From: an uncultured Prevotella sp.
GTDB taxonomy: Bacteria > Bacteroidota > Bacteroidia > Bacteroidales > Bacteroidaceae
Assembly (NCBI GenBank): GCA_934120735.1
Contig: CAKOVA010000092.1
Coordinates: 1 to 6,454 of the forward strand
Direction: 5' to 3'
Length of the DNA: 6,454 nucleotides
Positions 1 to 5,707 of this stretch are shown piece by piece. Below the pieces are notes generated by a model. That model searched no databases. It was not told the DNA's origin and saw only the letters and a list, made by a program, of their open reading frames with translations. The number at the start of each line of letters is the position of its first letter. Position 1 is the first letter of the stretch. The translations under genes and the position numbers were made by a program.

Positions 1-330
1 GGTCTACATGCAAAGGCCGAATGGATTGACAGTGACATGGGAACCATTACTTTCTGGAAAGATAGTGAGAACATACTTCACATGAAACCCCAGTACATCC
101 ATACGCAGAAATGGAACAACGATGGCATGAAAGATTACTGGATTGTTGGTTTATATAGTGATAGCGAGAAACTTTGGAAGAAGGCAGACATTGACGCTTT
201 GACCAAAGACGAATGTGGCAAATATTATCCAGATGATGACACCTTTGAGTTGTGGCTACACTGGTACTCGCCTGATTGGGGATGGTGGACCAACAATGGG
301 AATCCAGAATGGATTGCGCTTTTGGACTAA
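1..330 (+). CDS. C-terminal part of an unidentified tryptophan-rich protein
   Basis: The frame is open from the first base of the window to a TAA at 328-330, so the gene begins upstream; the ATG at 37 is probably internal and not the real start. About 109 residues are visible. The segment is strikingly aromatic: 11 tryptophans, many in short clusters such as LWLHWY and WGWW near the end, mixed with acidic and Asn/Gly residues. This composition suits an extracellular beta-sandwich or a ligand-binding domain, but I recognise no family and no catalytic motif. No membrane segment and no sorting tail are seen at the C-terminus. A terminator hairpin begins about 50 bases after the stop, so this looks like the last gene of its unit. 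The neighbouring secreted protease lies on the same strand, but a functional link is only a guess. Confidence 0.75.
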   Translation, partial: GLHAKAEWIDSDMGTITFWKDSENILHMKPQYIHTQKWNNDGMKDYWIVGLYSDSEKLWKKADIDALTKDECGKYYPDDDTFELWLHWYSPDWGWWTNNGNPEWIALLD

Positions 331-381
331 AAAATGAACGAACAATAAAAAGATAACACACACTGTGTTGTCATCAATTGC

Positions 382-429
382 AACCCAATGGGCGGTGGGA
401 GAACTCTCGCCAATGCCCATTGGGTTTTT
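382..429 (+). terminator. Rho-independent terminator after the first gene
   Basis: Bases 382-393 (AACCCAATGGGC) pair perfectly with 415-426, giving a 12-bp stem. Inside it, 394-400 can pair with 405-411 (7 bp, two G-U pairs) around a GAAC loop, so the full hairpin is long and stable. It runs straight into a short T tract (TTTTT at 425-429). It sits about 50 bases after the stop of the upstream partial gene. The protease start codon is only 18 bases beyond the T tract, so the hairpin may also lie in the protease leader. Confidence 0.75.
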
Positions 430-447
430 CTATCAACTGTAACAAAT

Positions 448-2139
448 ATGTATATAATGAGATTCAGATTATTTACTACTTTTTTCCTTAGCTTGCTGCT
501 TGGTCTTTCGGCATCGGCAAAGCCTCGCACCATGGCACAACTCAAAGCCATAGCCGCCCGACAGCTATCCGTATCTGCGGCAGCCGAAGGCACCAGGGCC
601 ACAAACACCAGCAGGATGACAACGCTTCAACAACTGTCAGACTTGACCGTGATTGGCAACCGTCATGTGGGTTTCGTGGTATTGGCAAACGATGACGCCA
701 TTGAAACCGTTGTCGGTGTATCAAACAAGCCATATACTAACGACACAAACATCAATCCCGCCTTTCAATGGTACTTACGGGCAGCCAACGCCGCCATAGC
801 CACTCGCATAGCCAGCGGACATGGCTACAGTGGTGCCATCGCACCATCGGCACCCCTACCCGACCATGTAGACCCACTCATAGAAACGAAATGGCAACAA
901 GAAGCGCCCTTCAACAACGATGTGCAAAAGGATGATAAGGGCAAACCCTATCTTGTGGGATGCGTGGCCATCACCATGACGCAGATTATGCGCTATTATA
1001 AGTATCCAACGGTGGGCAAAGGCTCGAACAGCTATTCGATGAACGGTGAGACGCTCTCCGCCGACTTTTCCGCTTCTCCTTATCAGTGGGACAAGATGTT
1101 GCCTATCTATGAAAAAGGAAAATACACTGACGAAGAGGCGAAAGCTGTGTCAGAGCTGATGCGGCAGGTGGGCATCTCCGTCAATATGGATTATAAACCT
1201 GGCTTCAGTTCCTCATACACCATGTCTGCACAAAACGCATTGATCAACAATTTCGGCTACAATCCCAACATGAATCGCTACACCCGCAACTACTATTCTG
1301 AACAAGAATGGATGGACATGGTGTATAAGGAGTTGTCTGAACAACGCCCCATTTATTATTCGGGCAACGACTCGAAATGGGAAAACGGTCACGCTTTTGT
1401 GATTGACGGCTACAACCAAGACGGCAAAGTACATGTCAACTGGGGCTGGGGAGGCTATCAAGACGGCGACTTCGACATCGGCATCTTAGCACCGAAGAAT
1501 AGTGGCGACTACAGTTACTTTCAAGACATGATTGTTGGCATTCAGCCAGCGCAGCAAGGAGCGTGGAGGAGTCACCTCACCCTGTTTTATGGCAGCCAGC
1601 TCACCATCGAGAAATTCTCCAAGCGAGCTATCAGCATGGGCGAAGCGAAGGTTTGGAACGTGAGCAGCACTCCTGTCAATGGTACACTGGCGCTGGTCAT
1701 CGAAGGCAATGGACTGCAACGCGACCTTAAGACAACAAACTATCAAGCCGATGACAGCCAGTGGTACTCAATTTCGTGGCAAAGAATCATCATCCCTGCC
1801 GACCTTCCCGATGGCGATTATCAAGTATACTTACGTTTCAAAGATGATCGCGATGCCAACTGGCAAGTGGTAAGATCAGAGTATGGCAAACCCAACAGTG
1901 TGGTGATCAACATCGCCAATGGCACCTTTACTATCAAGGATAATCGCACCGACTACGGCTGGGTAACAGCCATCGAGGCACCAACGATAAGCGATGCAGA
2001 AGCACCCGTCAGCGTGTACGACCTGCAAGGTCACAAACTGATGCAGCTCCCAGCAGCCACTTTCTCTGTAAGCCAACTGCCTAAGCATGGCCTCTTCATT
2101 GTGAAGCAAGGTAAAAAAACAATGAAGATAGTGAGGTAG
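448..2139 (+). CDS. Secreted C10-family cysteine protease (streptopain/interpain type)
   Basis: This is a 563-residue papain-fold endopeptidase precursor of MEROPS family C10. I chose ATG 448 because the frame upstream of it runs through the terminator hairpin; ATG 457 is an equally possible start. Residues 1-24 form a signal peptide (MRFR, a hydrophobic core, then ASA). Residues about 25-150 resemble the C10 propeptide, including a GFVVLANDD segment. The catalytic Cys172 lies in LVGCVAITMTQIMRYYKYP. His315 lies in NGHAFVIDGY, and Trp332 lies in NWGWGG. The His-to-Trp spacing of 17 equals that of streptococcal SpeB. Residues about 375-500 look like an Ig-like beta-sandwich. The end (VYDLQG at 523-528, then GLFIVKQGKK...KIVR) resembles a type IX secretion sorting tail, although similar tails occur in species without that system. 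It is likely exported and activated by propeptide removal, to act in protein degradation or host-protein cleavage. No Shine-Dalgarno sequence is visible, which is normal for Bacteroidota. Confidence 0.93.
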   Translation: MYIMRFRLFTTFFLSLLLGLSASAKPRTMAQLKAIAARQLSVSAAAEGTRATNTSRMTTLQQLSDLTVIGNRHVGFVVLANDDAIETVVGVSNKPYTNDTNINPAFQWYLRAANAAIATRIASGHGYSGAIAPSAPLPDHVDPLIETKWQQEAPFNNDVQKDDKGKPYLVGCVAITMTQIMRYYKYPTVGKGSNSYSMNGETLSADFSASPYQWDKMLPIYEKGKYTDEEAKAVSELMRQVGISVNMDYKPGFSSSYTMSAQNALINNFGYNPNMNRYTRNYYSEQEWMDMVYKELSEQRPIYYSGNDSKWENGHAFVIDGYNQDGKVHVNWGWGGYQDGDFDIGILAPKNSGDYSYFQDMIVGIQPAQQGAWRSHLTLFYGSQLTIEKFSKRAISMGEAKVWNVSSTPVNGTLALVIEGNGLQRDLKTTNYQADDSQWYSISWQRIIIPADLPDGDYQVYLRFKDDRDANWQVVRSEYGKPNSVVINIANGTFTIKDNRTDYGWVTAIEAPTISDAEAPVSVYDLQGHKLMQLPAATFSVSQLPKHGLFIVKQGKKTMKIVR

Positions 2140-2254
2140 GAATCTTTTTTCCTCCTGACTTCATCGTTGCGCCACCCGGTTCAATCCAAACGCATACGGC
2201 CAATGGCAGTGTACGATGTGAATATTGATTGAGGTGGCAAGGGCTGAAAGCCTA

Positions 2255-2302
2255 TAAACACGTTAGCCCAGGGCATTGCAATGCCCTGGGCTAACGTGTT
2301 TA
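2255..2302. repeat. Perfect 48-bp palindrome between convergent genes
   Basis: Bases 2255-2278 are the exact reverse complement of 2279-2302, with no loop. Each arm reads TAAACACGTTAGCCCAGGGC plus ATTG. Just left of it, GGCT-GAA-AGCC (2242-2252) forms a second small hairpin. The palindrome lies between the protease (+) and the lipoprotein (-), 36 bases beyond the lipoprotein stop. A transcript from either strand would fold it into a 20-plus-bp stem, so it could act as a bidirectional terminator or 3'-end stabiliser, although no strong T tract follows. The CCCAGGGC-ATGCCCTGGG core looks like dispersed intergenic repeats that I recall from Bacteroidota genomes; that is memory, not a search. The rest of 2140-2338 holds no convincing gene. 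Confidence 0.9.
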
Positions 2303-2338
2303 CAACTCCACCTATCCCAGTAGTAAATGCTTCTGGAA

Positions 2339-2968
2339 TTATAGTCCCAGTCCTTTTCGGATTTGCCCTCTGGCCTGGTTTACTTTCTTGTTGGCTTCCT
2401 CTGCACTTTTGTCAAGCGCCTTGCCGGCTTTGTCCTTTGCCTCATTCATTTTGGCATTGGCCTTGTCAGTGGCTTCCTGCTTGGCTTTATCAATAGCCTT
2501 GTTGGTTTCATTCTCAGCCTCTTTCATCATTTCTTTCGCATTGTTTTTTACAGCTGCCTCAGCCTGTTCGGCTGTTGCCTCAGCTGTTGTAGGAAGATTC
2601 TGAATGCCCGTTACAAGCGCAGCAATAGAGGGATTGTTAGCTGTGGCAGTCTTGATTTTCTCTGCATTGTCGTTCAAAAACTGCTGAATCTTGGCTGCAT
2701 AAGCCTTAGCTGTGTCCAGCCTGCCAGAAGCCACCAGCTCAGCATACTTGTTTTGCAGCGATGTCAGGGTAGCCTGAATGGCATCCGTGTTGTTCTGCGA
2801 CAACTGTGTATCAAGTTCAGACGTCAGGGAGTCGGCGGTTGCGTCTGCACTTTCATCCATCACAATCGTAGTGTCTACTTGATTGTTGCTGGGTGTAGTC
2901 TTCTTGTCTCCGCAGCCCGCAAATATAAACGCTATGGCTGCCATTGCCATCAAAAATACTTTCTTCAT
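2339..2968 (-). CDS. Alanine/lysine-rich coiled-coil lipoprotein, LEA-like
   Basis: The product is a 209-residue predicted lipoprotein. Residues 1-18 are a type II signal peptide (MKK, a hydrophobic stretch, FAG) followed by the lipobox cysteine Cys19. After it come GDKKTTPSNNQ and an acidic, Thr/Ser-rich linker (residues about 25-60). Residues about 60-120 look helical. Residues about 125-205 are a long amphipathic helix made of loosely repeated A-x-x-KA-x-EA-type units (KAIDKAKQEATDKANAKMNE, then EAKDKAGKALDKSAEEANKK). This resembles the 11-residue repeats of group 3 LEA proteins and many envelope coiled-coil proteins. The positions after Cys19 are not strongly acidic, so the Bacteroidota surface-export signal is not obvious, and it may face the periplasm. 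The exact family is not recognised; an envelope-stress or spacer role is a guess. The gene is probably monocistronic: it converges on the protease and is separated by about 105 bases from the nearest upstream minus-strand frame. Confidence 0.85.
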   Translation of the reverse strand: MKKVFLMAMAAIAFIFAGCGDKKTTPSNNQVDTTIVMDESADATADSLTSELDTQLSQNNTDAIQATLTSLQNKYAELVASGRLDTAKAYAAKIQQFLNDNAEKIKTATANNPSIAALVTGIQNLPTTAEATAEQAEAAVKNNAKEMMKEAENETNKAIDKAKQEATDKANAKMNEAKDKAGKALDKSAEEANKKVNQARGQIRKGLGL

Positions 2969-3073
2969 CTTAAATAATTGTTTGGTTAGTCAATTTATTG
3001 TTGGTAAATATAGTATTTTTCGCAACATGCTGTGCTGCTTGTTGTGAATTATTAACAGAAGCCCTTTGACTTT

Positions 3074-3250
3074 TCATATTAATTCCAATTCTTTGTTGAG
3101 GAATTCTATTATCCTTTCTTTTTGATGTACCATGATATAGTGGTTTTCTTCATCATCGAACAATATGGCCGTTTTTGTACCACGCCGCTGCAATCGTTTA
3201 CTGGCACCTGGAAGATTAGAGGAATTAACATCCTTTCCCCCTCCTTTCAC
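3074..3250 (-). CDS. Possible small protein after the radical SAM gene
   Basis: The minus-strand frame of the radical SAM gene continues open for 62 codons after its TGA (3263-3265) to a second TGA at 3074-3076. It has no early ATG. GTG at 3248-3250 would give 58 residues, and TTG at 3251-3253 one more. The sequence is basic at first (KGGGKDVNSSN, SKRLQRRGTK) and then looks like an ordinary folded protein end: TAILFDDEENHYIMVHQKER followed by the helix IIEFLNKELELI. Codon choice looks coding. No homologue is recognised. Alternatives are the 3' remnant of a decayed gene, or a readthrough extension of the enzyme. A rival 40-codon ATG frame overlaps it (3109-3231) and is preceded by a good AGGAGG at 3240-3245, but its translation looks less protein-like. 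Confidence 0.35.
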   Translation of the reverse strand: MKGGGKDVNSSNLPGASKRLQRRGTKTAILFDDEENHYIMVHQKERIIEFLNKELELI

Positions 3251-3262
3251 CAATACACGTTT

Positions 3263-4702
3263 TCAATAGTTTGACATTTTCTCATAGGGCAGTTTATCCT
3301 TAGGATTTCCATACTTAGATTTGGAGTTGTTTTTATTTCTATGACCACCAGTGTTAGTTAACAGACTTTCCAACACAGGCAACATACGATTCAGATTACC
3401 ATACTGAATCATAAAATTCCAAAATGGCTCAAACTTCTTCCATCCTCCCATATAAAATAAATGGGCGAACTGCTGCTTCAGATTGTCATGACCAAAACTT
3501 GCATTGAAGATGTTTTTCCATGAATAAAACTCGCGATAAGCCCAATCATAGCCTTGTTTTAACTCTTCTGTGGACAAGCCCATCGTCTTGTAAACGACAG
3601 TCCTGGTGTCGTACTTGCTCCAATCATGTGATGTAATGCGACCGTCCCGTTCCATTTGCTGAAAAAGTCGTGTTCCTGGGTAAGGAGTTAGAATGTGAAA
3701 CGTTGCGGTGGTGATACTATGCTCAATCCCCCAATCAACAGTCCTATGGAATACATCTTTATCATCGTGGTCAAGGCCGAAAACAAAACTACCATTGATC
3801 ATGATGCCAAGACGATGAAGTCGTTCCACAGCAGCCACATAATCTTTTGATAAGTTTTGTAATTTGTTACTGGAACGAAGGTTCTCTGGAGAAAACGTCT
3901 CGAAACCCAGGAACAAACTACGTAAACCAGCCTCTGCTGCCTTCTCTATCAGATTGCCATTTAATACCGAAGCAACAGTAGCGGCACTTTGGAACACCCT
4001 GCCCATACCACGCATTCCATCGAACAACTCGGATGCGAACCGGGGGTTACCCAACAAATGGTCATCAAGAAAATAAAGATGTCTGCCAGGAAGCCTGTCA
4101 ATCTCTGCTAATGCATCATCTACCTTTTGTGTGTAAAATGATTTCCCCTTACCATAAAAAGCATCTTTATAGCAGAAATCACAATGATGAGGACAGCCTC
4201 TTGATACAACAAGGGAATTCGGTACGAAATACTTTTCCCTCTTGATGAGGTCGCGACGGACAGGAGGTATGTTTTCCAGACTTCTCCAACTGGCAACATA
4301 CCTCTTTTGCGGATGCCCCTCACGCAAGTCCTTGATAAAACGAGGAAATGATTCCTCCCCTGGACCTAATAATATGGTATCAGCATGAAGTGATGCTTCA
4401 TCAGGAAGACTGGTTACATGTAGACCACCCAGAGCTACAAATACCCCTCTTTGTCGATAACTATCGGCAATCTTATAGGCACGATAGGCATTAGTAACAT
4501 ACACTTGTATACAAACCAAATCAGGCGTGTCATCAAGGACCAGTTTCTCAACATGCTGATCTTGAATCACCACATCGTCATCATCAGAAAAATAGGCAGC
4601 GAGTGTTGCCAGTCCCAAAGGGGGAAAAAGTGAATACTTTATAGGTCGCCAATAAGGACTTTCTGCCTCCTGCAATGCAGGTAGTATCATCTTAACTCTC
4701 AT
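3263..4702 (-). CDS. Cobalamin-binding-domain radical SAM enzyme
   Basis: A complete 479-residue member of the B12-dependent radical SAM superfamily (BchE/Elp3-like architecture). Residues about 1-140 form a Rossmann-type cobalamin-binding domain: the N-terminal PPLGLATLAAYF segment, the strand PDLVCIQVYV, then GGLHVTSLPDEA and LLGPGEESFPRF, which match the family's GGxHxTxxPEE and GEGE positions. The usual methionine-synthase DxHxxG motif is not clearly present, as is normal for many of these enzymes. The 4Fe-4S ligands are Cys170, Cys174 and Cys177 in RGCPHHCDFCY (CxxxCxxC). The SAM barrel continues through YFLDDHLLGN, LFLGFET and INGSFVFGLDHDD to HILTPYPGTRLF. The C-terminal region from about 385 is helical and ends in a basic Asn/Lys-rich tail. 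Family members do methyl transfers, cyclisations or other carbon-skeleton chemistry on varied substrates; this one's substrate is unknown. No biosynthetic partner genes are visible. It starts about 170 bases beyond the ribosomal operon terminator, so it likely has its own promoter. Confidence 0.92.
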   Translation of the reverse strand: MRVKMILPALQEAESPYWRPIKYSLFPPLGLATLAAYFSDDDDVVIQDQHVEKLVLDDTPDLVCIQVYVTNAYRAYKIADSYRQRGVFVALGGLHVTSLPDEASLHADTILLGPGEESFPRFIKDLREGHPQKRYVASWRSLENIPPVRRDLIKREKYFVPNSLVVSRGCPHHCDFCYKDAFYGKGKSFYTQKVDDALAEIDRLPGRHLYFLDDHLLGNPRFASELFDGMRGMGRVFQSAATVASVLNGNLIEKAAEAGLRSLFLGFETFSPENLRSSNKLQNLSKDYVAAVERLHRLGIMINGSFVFGLDHDDKDVFHRTVDWGIEHSITTATFHILTPYPGTRLFQQMERDGRITSHDWSKYDTRTVVYKTMGLSTEELKQGYDWAYREFYSWKNIFNASFGHDNLKQQFAHLFYMGGWKKFEPFWNFMIQYGNLNRMLPVLESLLTNTGGHRNKNNSKSKYGNPKDKLPYEKMSNY

Positions 4703-4776
4703 TCTATCTTCTTTTTAAGATGCTATGACAATAACGCATGATTATCTGAAAAAGTATACGGAGAGCGATAGAAAGA

Positions 4777-4811
4777 CGACTAAATAGTCTTCAAGGTACG
4801 ACTATGTAGTT
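4777..4811. promoter_or_regulatory. Paired GACTA-N2-TAGT operator-like boxes
   Basis: Two copies of CGACTAnnTAGT occur, at 4777-4788 and 4799-4810. Each is itself a dyad: GACTA-AA-TAGTC is perfect at 4778-4789, and ACTA-TG-TAGT is the core of the second. Their centres are 22 bp apart, about two helical turns, which suits two protein dimers bound on the same face. They lie about 75-110 bases upstream of the radical SAM start codon and bracket the candidate -7 element. The sequence shows the symmetry; binding by a regulator is inferred. Confidence 0.4.
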
Positions 4812-4821
4812 TCTGCCACAA
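4792..4821 (-). promoter_or_regulatory. Candidate promoter of the radical SAM gene
   Basis: Read on the minus strand there is a TTG (4819-4821), a 20-base spacer, and TACCTTG (4792-4798). This is close to the Bacteroidota primary sigma-factor pattern of TTTG/TTG near -33 and TAnnTTTG near -7, with one T missing from the downstream box. Transcription would begin roughly 80 bases before the start codon of the radical SAM gene and beyond the ribosomal operon terminator. The match is imperfect, so this is tentative. Confidence 0.3.
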
Positions 4822-4872
4822 GGACTTAATCGGGACTTACCCATTAGACAGTGCTGATGCCGAGTGTACTTA

Positions 4873-4908
4873 TAAAAAACGCTCTCAACCCAATTGGATG
4901 AGAGCGTT
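4873..4908 (-). terminator. Rho-independent terminator of the rpoA-rplQ operon
   Basis: On the minus strand AACGCTCTC (complement of 4900-4908) pairs perfectly with GAGAGCGTT (complement of 4878-4886) over 9 bp. The 13-base loop contains CCAATTGG, and the stem is followed directly by a run of T residues (complement of 4874-4879). It begins 25 bases after the rplQ stop codon. Position and structure mark the end of the ribosomal protein operon. Confidence 0.88.
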
Positions 4909-4933
4909 CATATTAAAACCAATATGGTAAAAT

Positions 4934-5539
4934 TTACTTAGCTTCCTTTTCGTCTTGTGCCTTTGCTTCAGAAGCATCTTCTTTAGCTGTTGCTTCAGAA
5001 ACATCTTCTTTGGCTTTAGCTTCAGAAGCCTCTTTCGAAGTTTCTTCGGCTGGCTCAGCCTTAACAGCATCGTCTGTTTCAACAGCATTTTCGGCCTTAG
5101 CAGCTTCATCATTCTTCTTACCTGAAGAACGACGGCTACGACGAGTTTTCTTAGCTGTTTTCTCAGTCTTTGCCATATTGTCATCAAAATCAACTAACTC
5201 GATAAAAGCAATCTGAGCAGCATCACCTTGACGAGTACCCAGCTTGATTACACGGGTATAACCGCCTGGACGATCACCTACTTTTGGAGCTACAGTCTTG
5301 TACAGTTCTGTCACAGCTTCCTTTTTCTGGAGGTAGCGGAAAACAACACGACGCGAATTGGTCGTATCGTCCTTTGAACGGGTAATCAGTGGCTCTACAT
5401 ACTTTTTTAAAGCCTTTGCTTTTGCGAGGGTCGTAGTGATTCTTTTGTGCATGATCAGGGATACTGCCATGTTAGCAAGCATAGCATCACGATGAGATGC
5501 AGTACGACCTAAGTGGTTGAATTTTTTATTGTGTCTCAT
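4934..5539 (-). CDS. rplQ: Large ribosomal subunit protein bL17 with long charged tail
   Basis: Ribosomal protein L17 is a 50S subunit protein located near the peptide exit tunnel. Residues 1 to about 121 are the conserved domain: [20 protein letters not shown], then [20 protein letters not shown] and VEPLIT, and near the end [20 protein letters not shown] followed by AFIELVD. The protein has 201 residues, against about 127 in Escherichia coli. The extra 80 or so residues are a low-complexity tail, first basic ([13 protein letters not shown]), then alternating Ala/Glu/Lys with 9-residue repeats. Tails of this kind are common on Bacteroidota L17, though their length varies. The ATG at 5537-5539 gives the canonical MRHNKK start; no Shine-Dalgarno sequence is present, only an A-rich leader. 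It follows rpoA after 168 bases and is closed by a terminator, as expected at the end of the alpha operon. Confidence 0.97.
   Translation of the reverse strand: MRHNKKFNHLGRTASHRDAMLANMAVSLIMHKRITTTLAKAKALKKYVEPLITRSKDDTTNSRRVVFRYLQKKEAVTELYKTVAPKVGDRPGGYTRVIKLGTRQGDAAQIAFIELVDFDDNMAKTEKTAKKTRRSRRSSGKKNDEAAKAENAVETDDAVKAEPAEETSKEASEAKAKEDVSEATAKEDASEAKAQDEKEAK
4965..5045 (-). repeat. 27-bp tandem repeat in the rplQ tail
   Basis: Three adjacent 27-base units start at 4965, 4992 and 5019 on the plus strand, each beginning GCTTCAGAA. The first two units agree at 23 of 27 positions and the third is more degenerate. On the coding strand they encode 9-residue units such as EAKAKEDVS and EATAKEDAS. 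The period is a multiple of three, so copy-number changes by slippage would keep the reading frame. Confidence 0.75.
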
Positions 5540-5660
5540 TTTTTGTTTTGTTCGTTTTGGATGAGAGTGGATTTGTTAATATAGACGTTATAGATTCAAG
5601 TAGATGGCAAGCTTACGCATTCGTTGTCAGACTATTGATTACTCAAAGCATCCAAACTAA

Positions 5661-5697
5661 ACTTATAAACTTAACAACTTAAAAACCTAACAACTCA
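5661..5697. repeat. Degenerate AAACTTA/CAACTT repeats between rpoA and rplQ
   Basis: The 168-base gap between rpoA and rplQ contains short imperfect repeats next to the rpoA stop: ACTAAACTTATAAACTTAAC, then two copies of CYTAACAACTY at 5670-5680 and 5686-5696, 16 bases apart. On the minus strand they read as AAGTTGTTAAG-like units. Similar AAGTTGTTAAGTT strings are, from memory, common between genes in Bacteroidota. The function is unknown, and no clear promoter box is seen in the gap. Confidence 0.5.
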
Positions 5698-5707
5698 TAC
5701 CTAAACC

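Noticed and set aside
388..447. N-terminal extension of the protease frame to ATG 388
   Set aside because: It would be translated through the terminator hairpin and would place 20 extra residues before an obvious signal peptide; ATG 448 or 457 fits better.
2191..2286. 31-codon minus-strand ATG frame reading out of the palindrome
   Set aside because: It begins inside the palindrome and runs into its flank. Peptides of this kind are typical over-predictions in intergenic repeats.
2363..2977. Long plus-strand frame opposite the lipoprotein gene
   Set aside because: It is the antisense shadow of an Ala/Lys/Glu-rich gene, which yields a Cys/Leu/Phe-rich pseudo-membrane protein. The minus strand has a proper signal peptide and lipobox.
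3005..3012. TATATTTA (minus strand) as a -7 box for the lipoprotein gene
   Set aside because: The downstream box is only a partial match and no TTG/TTTG element lies at a suitable distance upstream.
4554..4562. DQHVEK in the radical SAM protein as a cobalamin DxHxxG motif
   Set aside because: The glycine is missing, and the segment aligns with the ordinary second strand of radical SAM cobalamin domains. I do not count it as an axial-ligand motif.
4885..5193. 102-residue minus-strand frame overlapping rplQ
   Set aside because: It is an out-of-frame Lys/Leu-rich translation of the repetitive rplQ tail and runs through the terminator.
5640..5664. TAGTTTGG-like promoter for rplQ in the rpoA-rplQ gap
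   Set aside because: The -7 match is imperfect and the nearest TTG is about 15 bases away, too close. Co-transcription from the upstream operon is sufficient.
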